This document shows positions 1 to 7,148 of a stretch of DNA of 10,364 bases, piece after piece. A model generated the notes under the pieces. It did not search any database. It was not told where the DNA came from and was given only the letters and a program-made list of their open reading frames with translations. The translations under genes and the position numbers were made by a program. Source of the stretch: DATGHS01 sp035307785 (GTDB taxonomy: Bacteria > Planctomycetota > Planctomycetia > Gemmatales > Gemmataceae); assembly GCA_035307785.1 (NCBI GenBank), contig DATGHS010000374.1:1-10364 (forward strand), written 5' to 3'. The stretch's first letter is position 1, and each line of letters opens with the position of its first letter.

Positions 1-1
1 C

Positions 2-115
2 GAACTTGACGATACCGTGATCGATCGACTCATCCAACTTAAATTCGACCCAGAGCTACTGCGCGCACTCTGGAACCGATGCAAACTGCCGTTTCCAGAA
101 CAACGGAGCAAATAG
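2..115 (+). CDS. 3' end of an unidentified gene (partial)
   Basis: Only this + frame is open from the left edge; the other two + frames hit stops within the first 20 bases. It gives 37 residues, ending in FPEQRSK, and stops at TAG 113-115. The residue mix looks like a normal soluble protein: charged and helical, with DDTVIDRLIQL followed by PELLRALWNRC. The start and most of the protein lie outside the window. I do not recognise the family and assign no function. The support is only that it is open and has plausible composition over a short stretch, so it could still be a chance frame. Confidence 0.45.
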   Translation, partial: ELDDTVIDRLIQLKFDPELLRALWNRCKLPFPEQRSK

Positions 116-743
116 CTTTACTTAGCTGCGAGTCAGTAGCCCCAAGCAGCCCACCGCCGTACCCAGTCTTCGCATAGTCGCGCTCTCCCGCTGAAGTGTG
201 ACATGATCTCGCGGTAATCAAACGGTACTCTTACAGCACAATACTTCTTCTTCTTTTTATGCCCACCTTTCGGTGCCGAAACCACGGTGAGTGCGACAAC
301 GGTCAAGCTTCGGCGCGATCCTCGCTTGCTCCAAAAAAACACACAATCCCAGTAGACCGTCTACCCAATTTCGATGGACCTGTTGGGTAAGCATTTGCGC
401 GCGCCTGGGCAGGGTAAGACCGGCTTGCTGCCCAACTCGTTGCCGAATCCGGTGGGCGGGTTCGTGGTTGGCGGCAACGAAGGCAACGTGGCAACGAGTT
501 TTTCATCCGTGGCGGCAATATCGCGTAAAACATTATGGAGGAAAGAGTTGCGACAAAAGCTAGCGCCCAGCGCTGGAACCGCCTTTCGTTGCTCTTGCTG
601 GTGACAGCCGCGGCTAGGGTAGCTTGTGGCAACGAATTGCCCCGGTGCGGGCGCCGCGAATGTATATCCTCACGGGTTCAATCCGTATCACTTGCGAGCT
701 GGAACCCACCCGGTATCGGGCGACGATCTAACACCTCACGGCA
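116..743. other. Long stretch with no convincing gene; nested inverted repeats
   Basis: No frame here has a recognisable domain, a good ribosome binding site and a plausible length together. It holds several perfect short inverted repeats: 362-368 with 383-389 (TACCCAA), 382-387 with 431-436 (GTTGGG), 437-445 with 472-480 (TCGTTGCCG) and 434-444 with 490-500 (AACTCGTTGCC). GGCAACG occurs at 473-479, 482-488 and 490-496, and again at 628-634. A pyrimidine-rich tract at about 244-259 encodes a run of five lysines in a minus-strand frame (133-342), which I do not accept as a gene. A + frame from 535 begins with a signal-peptide-like stretch and may be a gene remnant. Confidence 0.5.
434..500. 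repeat. Nested inverted repeats with GGCAACG direct repeats
   Basis: AACTCGTTGCC at 434-444 is a perfect 11-bp inverted match to 490-500. TCGTTGCCG at 437-445 is a perfect 9-bp inverted match to 472-480. The two pairings share the left arm and therefore exclude each other. GGCAACG occurs three times on the right side (473, 482 and 490). The left neighbour CCCAAC (431-436) can also pair with GTTGGG (382-387). The arms are directly visible; whether the region is transcribed or folds is not known. Confidence 0.6.
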
Positions 744-2735
744 TCAAGGCTTCCAGTAGGGCGAGATGCTCTCGAGGCTCTCGCCGCCGAGGCTCTCGTA
801 CCGGCCCTTCGCTGTTACGCGCCAGGGTTGTTCAACGTAGCCGGCATTGATCGCCAGGTCCTTGCCGCGGCGGATAACGGCCTGCGCCCACGGCTCCTTG
901 ATCGCGTCGAGGGGAGCATGCTTTTGGAATAGTTCCTTCAGCTTTGCTTCTTCCCGATTGGCCTTGATCGCCTGGAGTTCGCCCAGGACCGAGCGAGCGA
1001 CGTTTTGGAACTTGTCATAATCGACCACCGCCAGCACCTGGTTGTCCACCGTCACGGCGCCGCCGTCGCGGGCCTGCCAATGAATCGCCCCGGCCTCCAG
1101 GAGCTTGTTCATGAAGAGCCAGTGGCCGCGCTGGTGCATTTCGGCCAGCGTCCGGTCGCGCGAGAGGCGCTGCAGGAAGTCGCCCACGTAAAGATCGTAG
1201 GTAAGCCGGCGAAAGAGCTTGGCTTCTGTCGCATCTTTGCAGGCGCCGATCTCCACGAGCTTGAGGTCATCCACAAAAACCAGGGCAGTCAGGTCGGCCC
1301 GTTCTTCTTCCAGAGCGCTGCCGAGCGAGCCAAGGACCGATACGGGATCTTCGGTCTTGCCGTACTTGGTCGTGTCGTAGGTCCCCGAGCCGTGGCCGAT
1401 GATCTCGTGCATCAGCACCAGGTTGCGCCAGCATTTCTCGCGATTGGCCAGGACCGGTTCCACCTTGTCGGCGGGGAGAAACTCTTTGAGTGCCTCGCGG
1501 CGCATCGCCAGGAGCTTTGGGTCGGTATCCTCGCCGGGCATCGGCAAACGAATGATGTTCTTGGCGCCGACATCACGGCGGATATCGTCGAAATTCGGCA
1601 GGTTGTAGCCGCCGGAGCGGAATCCCGAAATCTCCTGGAAGTAATAGACCATGAGTGCCGGTGGCGAATAATCGGCGGGGAACTTCTTCTTGAAGGCGCC
1701 ATAGGGCATGGCGTCTTCGAAGTACTGGGCCCGCTTTGCCAGCGCCTGGGCCAGCCGGCTCACTTCGGGATCGACGATTTGCACGTAGGACTCCCAGGAA
1801 GCCATGCGCGACAGGTAATCGCCTTCGAACTCCACCCAGCCGATCATGAAATCGACATGGGAATCAGCCCGGTCGCGAACCCAGGCAATATTCGCCTGCC
1901 GGAAATCCTCCACATTGCCCTTCTCGAAGTACCGGATCATGGCCGCAAGCTGGGCCTTTTGATGCTCGGTCAGCGCGAATTCCTGAGCGGATTTCAGGTG
2001 CGCGACGAGCTTGCGCAAGGCCGCCCCGACAGCGCCAGGACTTTCTGTGGTGAGCGTCTCTGTTGCCAGACCTTTTCCAGAGCGAATGACACGCGAGTTG
2101 AGATCCGGCTTCAGCGTCTTGTCGAGCACCGCAGCCACTTCCGCGCCGGTGATCCCTTTCTCGTAGTAATTGTTGCCGGTCTTTTCGAGCCCTTTGCCGT
2201 CCGGGTGCTCCGGGGCTTGCTGCACTTCATAGCGCGGATCACACAGCAGCGCCGTAATTTCCTCGACGGTCTGTTTCGGAAGATTCGGGCCATAGCGGGC
2301 GATGAACGTCTTCACCTGTTCCGGCGTTGCCTGCTCCAGCACATACTTGCGATTCGATGGGGTGTACGGACCGCCCTGGTCGAGAAACTTAGCGGCATAC
2401 AGAAGCATCTCGTTGAACGCTTTCTCGCCCAGGAGAGTCTTCGTTTCCTGGAGATGCTCCTTGGAAAAAGCGTCTTCCAGCATGCTCTTAATTGTGAGTG
2501 AATGCCGATGCGTCCGCTGGAACAGCAGGTCGCGGCCGGCATTGGCGGCCTCAATCAAATGGAAGGCCAGCTGCTTTTCCTTGGGCGAGAGCTTGTCCCA
2601 GACCTGGCCGCGCGGGCCGGCACTCTGCACGCGGATCGACTTGGGCAACGGCAACGGAGTTACCGGCTCGTCCTGGCTAAACGCGCGGGAGTCAACGAGG
2701 AAGAAGCCAAGCAGGATGAAGACTGAAAAGCGCAT
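744..2735 (-). CDS. Secreted M49 (dipeptidyl-peptidase III family) zinc peptidase
   Basis: The 663-residue product carries the M49 zinc signature HEIIGH at residues 443-448, followed by GSG, and the second motif EEERAD at 476-481. By family analogy the zinc ligands are His443, His448 and Glu477, and Glu444 is catalytic. The spacing between the two motifs is short, as I recall for bacterial members, whereas eukaryotic enzymes have a longer insert. M49 enzymes remove dipeptides from the N-termini of short peptides. The N-terminus (MRFSVFILLGFFLVDSRAFS) has a hydrophobic core and reads as a signal peptide, so the enzyme is probably exported, unlike cytosolic eukaryotic DPP III. The ATG at 2735 is preceded by AGGAA at 8-nt spacing, which fixes the start. 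Both lie in a hairpin. The gene stands alone, with the tRNA upstream on the same strand. The peptidase family call is firm; substrate and exact specificity are not. Confidence 0.9.
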   Translation of the reverse strand: MRFSVFILLGFFLVDSRAFSQDEPVTPLPLPKSIRVQSAGPRGQVWDKLSPKEKQLAFHLIEAANAGRDLLFQRTHRHSLTIKSMLEDAFSKEHLQETKTLLGEKAFNEMLLYAAKFLDQGGPYTPSNRKYVLEQATPEQVKTFIARYGPNLPKQTVEEITALLCDPRYEVQQAPEHPDGKGLEKTGNNYYEKGITGAEVAAVLDKTLKPDLNSRVIRSGKGLATETLTTESPGAVGAALRKLVAHLKSAQEFALTEHQKAQLAAMIRYFEKGNVEDFRQANIAWVRDRADSHVDFMIGWVEFEGDYLSRMASWESYVQIVDPEVSRLAQALAKRAQYFEDAMPYGAFKKKFPADYSPPALMVYYFQEISGFRSGGYNLPNFDDIRRDVGAKNIIRLPMPGEDTDPKLLAMRREALKEFLPADKVEPVLANREKCWRNLVLMHEIIGHGSGTYDTTKYGKTEDPVSVLGSLGSALEEERADLTALVFVDDLKLVEIGACKDATEAKLFRRLTYDLYVGDFLQRLSRDRTLAEMHQRGHWLFMNKLLEAGAIHWQARDGGAVTVDNQVLAVVDYDKFQNVARSVLGELQAIKANREEAKLKELFQKHAPLDAIKEPWAQAVIRRGKDLAINAGYVEQPWRVTAKGRYESLGGESLESISPYWKP

Positions 2736-2784
2736 AGGATGGTTCCTGATCAGGGGTCCAACGGATGACCAGGGAACATCCTAT
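2734..2784 (-). promoter_or_regulatory. Hairpin covering ribosome binding site and start codon of the M49 gene
   Basis: ATAGGATGGTTCCTG at 2734-2748 is an imperfect inverted match to 2770-2784. In the mRNA, eight perfect base pairs are followed, after a bulged C, by UUCC/GGAA and then, after another bulge, by UG/CA, closing a 21-nt loop. The 3' arm contains the Shine-Dalgarno-like AGGAA (2743-2747) and the first two bases of the AUG (2735-2733). Folding would therefore hide the translation start. The repeat is seen directly; the regulatory role is inference. Confidence 0.5.
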
Positions 2785-2962
2785 GAGGCGAAGGGCGCTT
2801 GTCAGCTTGTAACTCCTCTGCAGTTGTATCTGCCATTTTATTGTTTTGAGCCGATTGATGGTGCCTCCGACCGGACCAGCGCGGCATCGCCGCAAACTCA
2901 TCGGCCAGTTCCATGGCTGCCGATTGGGGCTCTTTGCGACGGGTGATGCGGGAGGAGACAAC

Positions 2963-3034
2963 TGGGGCGGGTGGGAGTTGAACCCACTTCCAAGAGTTTA
3001 TGAGACTCCTGCTCGACCGTTGAGCTTCCGCCCC
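2963..3034 (-). tRNA. tRNA with anticodon CAT (Met, or Ile2 if lysidine-modified)
   Basis: On the minus strand a full 72-nt cloverleaf can be drawn. The acceptor stem is GGGGCGG/CCGCCCC with A73. The D stem is GCTC/GAGC with a 7-nt loop containing GG. The anticodon stem is GGAGT/ACTCT (one G-U pair) with loop CTCATAA. The variable loop is 5 nt, and the T arm is GTGGG-TTCAACT-CCCAC. The anticodon is CAT. The acceptor begins G1-C72, and the anticodon stem lacks the three G-C pairs of initiator tRNA, so it is an elongator Met or an Ile2 type. CCA is not encoded. Two normally invariant positions differ: position 8 is A instead of U, and position 21 is C instead of A. It is divergent from ubiX. 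Confidence 0.88.
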
Positions 3035-3090
3035 TGCGCCATTCACTTCTAGCAGACATTATCGTATGCGGCAAGTTCGCCGCTGGCGGC

Positions 3091-3096
3091 TACAAT
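3091..3096 (+). promoter_or_regulatory. Possible -10 box of ubiX (leaderless)
   Basis: TACAAT lies 6 bp before the ubiX ATG, so transcription would start at or next to the A of the start codon. No Shine-Dalgarno sequence precedes this ATG. No clear -35 hexamer is visible at 16-18 bp spacing, so this remains a weak call. Confidence 0.35.
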
Positions 3097-3102
3097 AGCG
3101 AC

Positions 3103-3768
3103 ATGCCAACGAGCGATCTGGTTCTGGCCATGACGGGGGCAAGCGGCGCCGTGTACGGAACGCGCTTGCTCGAACTGCTACTGCTGGCTCGCCGGAAAGT
3201 GCATTTGGTGATTAGCCCGGCGGCGACGCAGGTCATCGCCCAGGAACTGGATCGCCAGCTTCGGCCGGAGCGCTTTCGGCTTGCCGACTTGCTGGGAACC
3301 GAGACATCGGCTCGCCTCGGTTCCCTGGCGGAACTCGTACAATTTCATGATTATCAGGACTTCCGAGCCGGCATTGCCAGCGGGTCGTTCCTGACGGCCG
3401 GTATGGTGGTGTGCCCGTGCAGTATGGGCACAGCGGCCGCGATTGCGCATGGGCTTTCGCAAAACCTGATCCACCGCGCGGCCGATGTGCATTTGAAGGA
3501 GCGCCGCAAACTTGTGCTGGTGCCGCGCGAGACACCACTGGGCCTGGTGCAGCTGCGGAACCTCGCCGCCTGTGCCGAAGCCGGGGCTGTGGTCCTGCCG
3601 GCCATGCCCGCTTATTACACACGGCCCGCGAAGATTGAGGACATGATCGATTTCGTGGTCGGGCGCATCTGCGATCAGCTTGGCGTGGAGCACCAGCTCT
3701 TCCGGCGCTGGGGGCAGGCCGGGGCCGATGAGCCCACGGATGAACACGGACTTCGTAACACGGATTAA
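3103..3768 (+). CDS. ubiX: UbiX flavin prenyltransferase
   Basis: UbiX joins a dimethylallyl group to reduced FMN to make prenylated FMN, the cofactor of UbiD-type decarboxylases. The 221-residue product shows the family landmarks in order: the FMN-binding MTGASGAVYGTRLLELL at residues 10-26, SPAA in the second strand, GSFLTAGMVVCPCSMGTAAAIAHG in the centre, and RAADVHLKERRKLVLVPRETP ending at residue 145. PAYY follows at 169-172. Lys132, Arg142, Glu143 and Tyr172 fit the conserved active-site set. The ATG gives the usual N-terminus and has no ribosome binding site, only a TACAAT box 6 bp upstream. About 14 C-terminal residues come from an ACGGAT-type repeat and look like an added tail. No ubiD or ubiA partner is in view. 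UbiX relatives of the same flavoprotein fold (EpiD, Dfp) fit less well. Confidence 0.93.
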   Translation: MPTSDLVLAMTGASGAVYGTRLLELLLLARRKVHLVISPAATQVIAQELDRQLRPERFRLADLLGTETSARLGSLAELVQFHDYQDFRAGIASGSFLTAGMVVCPCSMGTAAAIAHGLSQNLIHRAADVHLKERRKLVLVPRETPLGLVQLRNLAACAEAGAVVLPAMPAYYTRPAKIEDMIDFVVGRICDQLGVEHQLFRRWGQAGADEPTDEHGLRNTD

Positions 3769-3772
3769 CACA
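3734..3772. repeat. ACACGGAT-type short repeat across the ubiX stop codon
   Basis: Three imperfect copies of an ACACGGAtta-like unit start near 3734, 3744 and 3758. The reverse strand reads GTGTTAATCCGTGTT, then TCCGTGTTCATCCGTGG. From memory, sequences of this type are dispersed between genes in many bacterial genomes; I could not check this. Here the repeat encodes the last residues of UbiX and its TAA stop at 3766-3768. Confidence 0.6.
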
Positions 3773-3805
3773 CATAGGAAGACGGTTTTGCTGCTGGGGT
3801 TAGCC

Positions 3806-4174
3806 ATGAGCCAAGCCAACCGCCAACTCACTGACCACGAAAGGCGTCTTGTGCGCTGGATGCTCGAACATGGCAGCCCAGAGGCGGCGGCTCTCTTGCC
3901 TCAACTAGAACTTGCCGAGGTCACCCCGTGGCGATGTCCATGCGGGTGTGCAAGCATCAATTTTCAGATTCGAGGCAACCCAGAAGCGCCGCCTGGCGTT
4001 CACCCAATCGCCGATTATCTATTTGGCGAGGATGACATGGTTAGCGGAATCTTTCTCTACGAAAGTAAAGGCATTCTGAGCGGATTGGAAGTTTATGGGC
4101 TGGCAGGTGAGGCCCCAAAATCGCTCCCCGAACCGGAAGTGCTTCGCCCCTTAAGTGATCCGCCCGCCGTATAA
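3806..4174 (+). CDS. Small conserved-type protein with CPCGC motif, function unknown
   Basis: The product has 122 residues. It begins MSQANRQLTDHERRLVRWML, followed by a helical region up to about residue 37. Then comes WRCPCGCASINFQI at 42-54, whose three closely spaced cysteines (44, 46, 48) could bind a metal. The second half is beta-rich and contains GIFLYESKGILSGLEVYGLAGEAP at 81-104. A proline-rich tail closes it. There is no signal peptide or membrane segment, so it is probably cytosolic. The family seems familiar as an uncharacterised one, but I cannot name it. The frame is open upstream to 3680 only because it shadows ubiX and the ACGGAT repeat; ATG 3806 gives the natural N-terminus. 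The ribosome binding site is weak. It lies 37 nt after ubiX on the same strand. Confidence 0.72.
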   Translation: MSQANRQLTDHERRLVRWMLEHGSPEAAALLPQLELAEVTPWRCPCGCASINFQIRGNPEAPPGVHPIADYLFGEDDMVSGIFLYESKGILSGLEVYGLAGEAPKSLPEPEVLRPLSDPPAV

Positions 4175-4255
4175 CGAGAAGTTGCATTGCCGGACCTCCG
4201 CCTAATCCGTTTTTCGAATTTGACCGGTATTTTTCTGGCCAAAGTAGGAATGTAT

Positions 4256-6616
4256 ATGGTTCGATTCCTCTCGTACTGTATTCTCTTTCTGGCAGTTCTT
4301 TTGTTTTCGATTTCCTCCCTCTGCGCCGATCCGCCGGTCGCCTCCTACATCTACCCCGCTGGTGGGCAGCGCGGGAAGGTCGTGCCCGTGCGTGTCGGTG
4401 GTCTGAATTTGCTCGACCGCTGCGGCTTCGAGCTGCGCGGGCCCGGCATCGAGGCGGATCGTGAATTGAAGGCCATTCCCACGTTCTGGCGCGAAGGGCC
4501 ACTCCTGCCGTTGCCCGACTCGCAGCAAGCCGAAGATTACCCGAAAGACATGGCGGGCCGAGTGAAGATCGCGGCCGATGCCCCGCTGGGGCCGCGCTAT
4601 GGCCGGCTGTCGACGGCTCAAGGCGCGTCATCGGGTTTGGTCTTTGTCGTTGGCGACCTGCCGGAGGTTACCGAGCCCGATACTGGATCGGTCTCGCAGC
4701 CGCTGGCCTTGCCGGTCACGATCAATGGCCGCATCTTTCCGCGTGAGGATGTCGATGAATGGTCGTTTCACTTGAAGAAAGGCGAAACCGTTACTGCCGG
4801 GGCGCTGGCCGCGAAACTAGGTTCGCCGCTGGAGATTCGCCTGGAAGCGCGCGATGAGCAGGGCCATCGGTTGGCCGAGAATGACCGCTTTCCTGCGCCT
4901 TCTGACGCGCGTTTGCACTTCACCGCCGCGGCCGACGGCATCTATCGCATTCGTGTTTTTGATGCTCGTTTCCAGGGGGGGCCGAATTATGTCTATCGGC
5001 TCACGCTCACGACGGGCCCTCATGTCGAGCGCGTTTATCCTCTCGGCGGCCGGCGCGGGGAAAGGGTTGCCTTCGACTTATTCGGGCCTGGGTTGCCCAA
5101 GAAACAAATCATTCTTCCGTTGCCAAATGACGGCCGGTCCGAATTCTTGCATCCGTTGCAGGGCCAAGCAACGCAACCGTTTCGAATCGAACTCGACGAC
5201 TTGCCCGAATACCGCGAAGCCGAGCCGAATGATGCGATTGACCCGGCAAAAAAAGCGATCGCCCTGCCGGCCATTCTGAATGGCCGCATCGACAAGCCGG
5301 GCGACGTCGATTACTGGCCGGTGGAGATGAAGAAGGGCGAAAGCTGGGAAATCGACGTGCGCGCCCGCCGGCTCGATTCCCCGCTGATCGGCGTGCTGAC
5401 GCTTCACGATGCTGTCGGCAAAGAACTGGCAAAGGCCGATCCGGTGATGCAAGGCGGCCTCGATCCGAACTTGAAATTCCAGGCGCCCGCCAACGGCATC
5501 TATTGGATTCGTATCGCCGAGCGCTTCCACAATCGCGGCGGACCAGAATTCGCGTATCGAATTCGAGTTGCCGCGCCGCCAACCAAGCCGGACTTCCGCC
5601 TGACCTTCGCGACCGATGGCCGCAAGGATCCATCGGCCGATACGTTGGCGCTACAGCGCGGCGGGCAGGTGAAGTTGCAAGTGAAGGCTGAGCGCCTGGG
5701 CGGTTTCAACGGCCCCATCGACCTGGCAGTGGATGGTCTGCCAGCCGGCGTCACGATCTCGAAAGCAATCATCGCCGCCAATCAGAATGCCGCCGATCTC
5801 GTCTTTCAATGTGCGAAGGATGCGAAAATCACAGCATCGCCCATCACGGTTCGAGGGACAGCAAATATCGGCGGGAGCACTGAAACACGCGTCGCCAAGG
5901 CGCCGGCAAACAAGCACATGCCCGAAATTGACACCGTGCTGCTCGCGGTCACCATTCCTACGCCGTTCAAGATCACGGCCGATTACTTGCTCAGCCAGGC
6001 GCCGCGCGGCACCGTCTTCACCCGCCGCTACAAGATCGAGCGCAACGGTTACGATGGCCCGCTCGAAGTGCGTCTTGCTGACCGGCAAGCGCGGCATCTG
6101 CAGGGTGTGACTGGGCCGGTGCTTCAGATTCCCGCTGGCGTGAACGAGTTTGATTACCCGGTGCAACTTCCGCCCTGGATGGAAACCGGCCGCACGAGCC
6201 GCAGTTGCATCATCGGCATCGGCCAGGTGAAAGATGCGGATGGCTCGGTGCATTCCGTAAGCTTCAGTTCGGTCGAACAGAATATGCAGATTATCGTAGT
6301 GGTCGAGCCGGGTGTTCTCGGATTGGAGCTTGATCGCTCATCGGTCCGAATCGAACCTGGAATGAGCGCGCAGTTGCAAATGCGCATTGCGCGCGGGCAG
6401 GGCCTACTAGGATCGGCGAAGATCGAGTTGTTCGGCGAGGCCGGCATCACAGCGGAACCGGTGACGATTGCCGCTGAACAGAATACAGGCACCCTGACTA
6501 TCCATGCCGCGAAAAATGGACAAGTAACCCAAACAGCAGTAATTCGGGCCACGATCGTCGCAAACGGCAAGCCGGTGCTGGCGGAAGCGAAGCTGGAAAT
6601 CCTCGTTGCACATTAG
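4256..6616 (+). CDS. Secreted PPC-domain protein (planctomycete type)
   Basis: The product is 786 residues. TTG 4187 and ATG 4250 are also in frame, but AGGA at 4246-4249 is spaced 6 nt before ATG 4256, and that start gives a clean signal peptide (MVRFLSYCILFLAVLLFSIS, cleaved near LCA/DPP). No lipobox fits. An IPT/TIG-like segment (YPAGGQRGKVVPVRVGG) opens the mature protein. It is followed by a PPC domain at about 140-258 (INGRIFPREDVDEWSFHLKKGE), a second YPLGGRRGE segment at about 256-282, and a second PPC domain at about 317-442 (EAEPNDAIDPAKK, NGRIDKPGDVDYWPVEMKKGE). The rest, to 786, is beta-rich and Ig-like with no catalytic motif. PPC domains usually accompany secreted enzymes as carbohydrate- or protein-binding modules. 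No enzymatic domain is visible here, so an extracytoplasmic binding or structural role is inferred. Confidence 0.87.
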   Translation: MVRFLSYCILFLAVLLFSISSLCADPPVASYIYPAGGQRGKVVPVRVGGLNLLDRCGFELRGPGIEADRELKAIPTFWREGPLLPLPDSQQAEDYPKDMAGRVKIAADAPLGPRYGRLSTAQGASSGLVFVVGDLPEVTEPDTGSVSQPLALPVTINGRIFPREDVDEWSFHLKKGETVTAGALAAKLGSPLEIRLEARDEQGHRLAENDRFPAPSDARLHFTAAADGIYRIRVFDARFQGGPNYVYRLTLTTGPHVERVYPLGGRRGERVAFDLFGPGLPKKQIILPLPNDGRSEFLHPLQGQATQPFRIELDDLPEYREAEPNDAIDPAKKAIALPAILNGRIDKPGDVDYWPVEMKKGESWEIDVRARRLDSPLIGVLTLHDAVGKELAKADPVMQGGLDPNLKFQAPANGIYWIRIAERFHNRGGPEFAYRIRVAAPPTKPDFRLTFATDGRKDPSADTLALQRGGQVKLQVKAERLGGFNGPIDLAVDGLPAGVTISKAIIAANQNAADLVFQCAKDAKITASPITVRGTANIGGSTETRVAKAPANKHMPEIDTVLLAVTIPTPFKITADYLLSQAPRGTVFTRRYKIERNGYDGPLEVRLADRQARHLQGVTGPVLQIPAGVNEFDYPVQLPPWMETGRTSRSCIIGIGQVKDADGSVHSVSFSSVEQNMQIIVVVEPGVLGLELDRSSVRIEPGMSAQLQMRIARGQGLLGSAKIELFGEAGITAEPVTIAAEQNTGTLTIHAAKNGQVTQTAVIRATIVANGKPVLAEAKLEILVAH

Positions 6617-6620
6617 AATC

Positions 6621-7148
6621 ATGCCGGCCGAAATCCCCATTCTCGAAACCGAGCGCCTGCGCCTTCGCGGCTTCACCGCGGACGACCTCGACCTTCTGGA
6701 CAGTCTGTACAGCGATCCGGACGTGGTGTCGTTCATCAGCATCGACGGACAGCCACTCAGTCGCGAGAAGTCGCAAGAGCGCCTCACGGCCGCACTCTTC
6801 CGCTGGACACAGCACGGCATTCCCATGTGGGCAGTCTTTCGTAAGGCGGACGATGTCTTCCTCGGCCGGTGCGGCTTCCAGATCTACCAGGTCACGAACG
6901 AAATCGAAATTGCATACACGCTGCTGCCGCAAGCCTGGGGCAACGGCTATGCGACGGAAGCGGGCCGGGCGTGCCTGGAATACGCATTTAACGTGTTGAA
7001 GTGGGAGCGCATTGTCTCGCGCACCCGTACCACCAATGCGCGATCCCTTCGGGTGATGGAGAAACTGGGATTTCAGATTGAGAAAGTCGGCGAAGACATC
7101 GCCGGGCCCGCAGTATTTGAGTTTTTGACCAAATCGATGTGGAAATGA
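6621..7148 (+). CDS. GNAT-family N-acetyltransferase (RimJ/RimL-like)
   Basis: The 175-residue product starts with the typical ETERLRLRGFTADDLD (9-24). It carries the acetyl-CoA binding segment LLPQAWGNGYATEAGRACLE at 101-120, where QAWGNGYA fits the Q/R-x-x-G-x-G/A signature. RTTNARSLRVMEKLGF at 136-151 is typical of RimJ/RimL-type acetyltransferases, which acetylate protein N-termini or small amines; the substrate cannot be read. ATG 6621 is chosen over the in-frame TTG 6606 because TTG 6606 lies inside the preceding gene and ATG gives the usual start. It begins 4 nt after the PPC gene's stop with no ribosome binding site, so translational coupling is likely. A palindromic repeat begins at the last base of its TGA stop. 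Confidence 0.88.
   Translation: MPAEIPILETERLRLRGFTADDLDLLDSLYSDPDVVSFISIDGQPLSREKSQERLTAALFRWTQHGIPMWAVFRKADDVFLGRCGFQIYQVTNEIEIAYTLLPQAWGNGYATEAGRACLEYAFNVLKWERIVSRTRTTNARSLRVMEKLGFQIEKVGEDIAGPAVFEFLTKSMWK

Noticed and set aside
133..342. 69-codon minus-strand frame with a run of lysines
   Set aside because: There is no ribosome binding site, domain or conserved pattern. The lysine run comes from a simple pyrimidine tract.
382..437. Integron attC-like core sites (GTTGGGT and GCCCAAC)
   Set aside because: Both heptamers fit the core consensus, but they are in the wrong order for an attC site, and no correctly placed partner or integrase is seen.
668..696. tRNA-like T loop (GGTTCAATCC)
   Set aside because: The flanking bases do not form a proper T stem, and no acceptor, D or anticodon stem is found upstream.
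1005..2501. 498-codon open frame on the + strand
   Set aside because: It lies wholly antisense to the M49 gene, whose catalytic motifs, signal peptide and ribosome binding site are clear. The antisense frame has no recognisable motif and is a by-product of high-GC codon use.
2750..3046. Minus-strand frame overlapping the tRNA and the M49 leader
   Set aside because: It runs through a complete tRNA and over the start-site hairpin. The composition is plausible in part, but there is no start signal.
3178..3831. 217-codon minus-strand frame
   Set aside because: It is a shadow of ubiX, which has unambiguous family motifs on the + strand.
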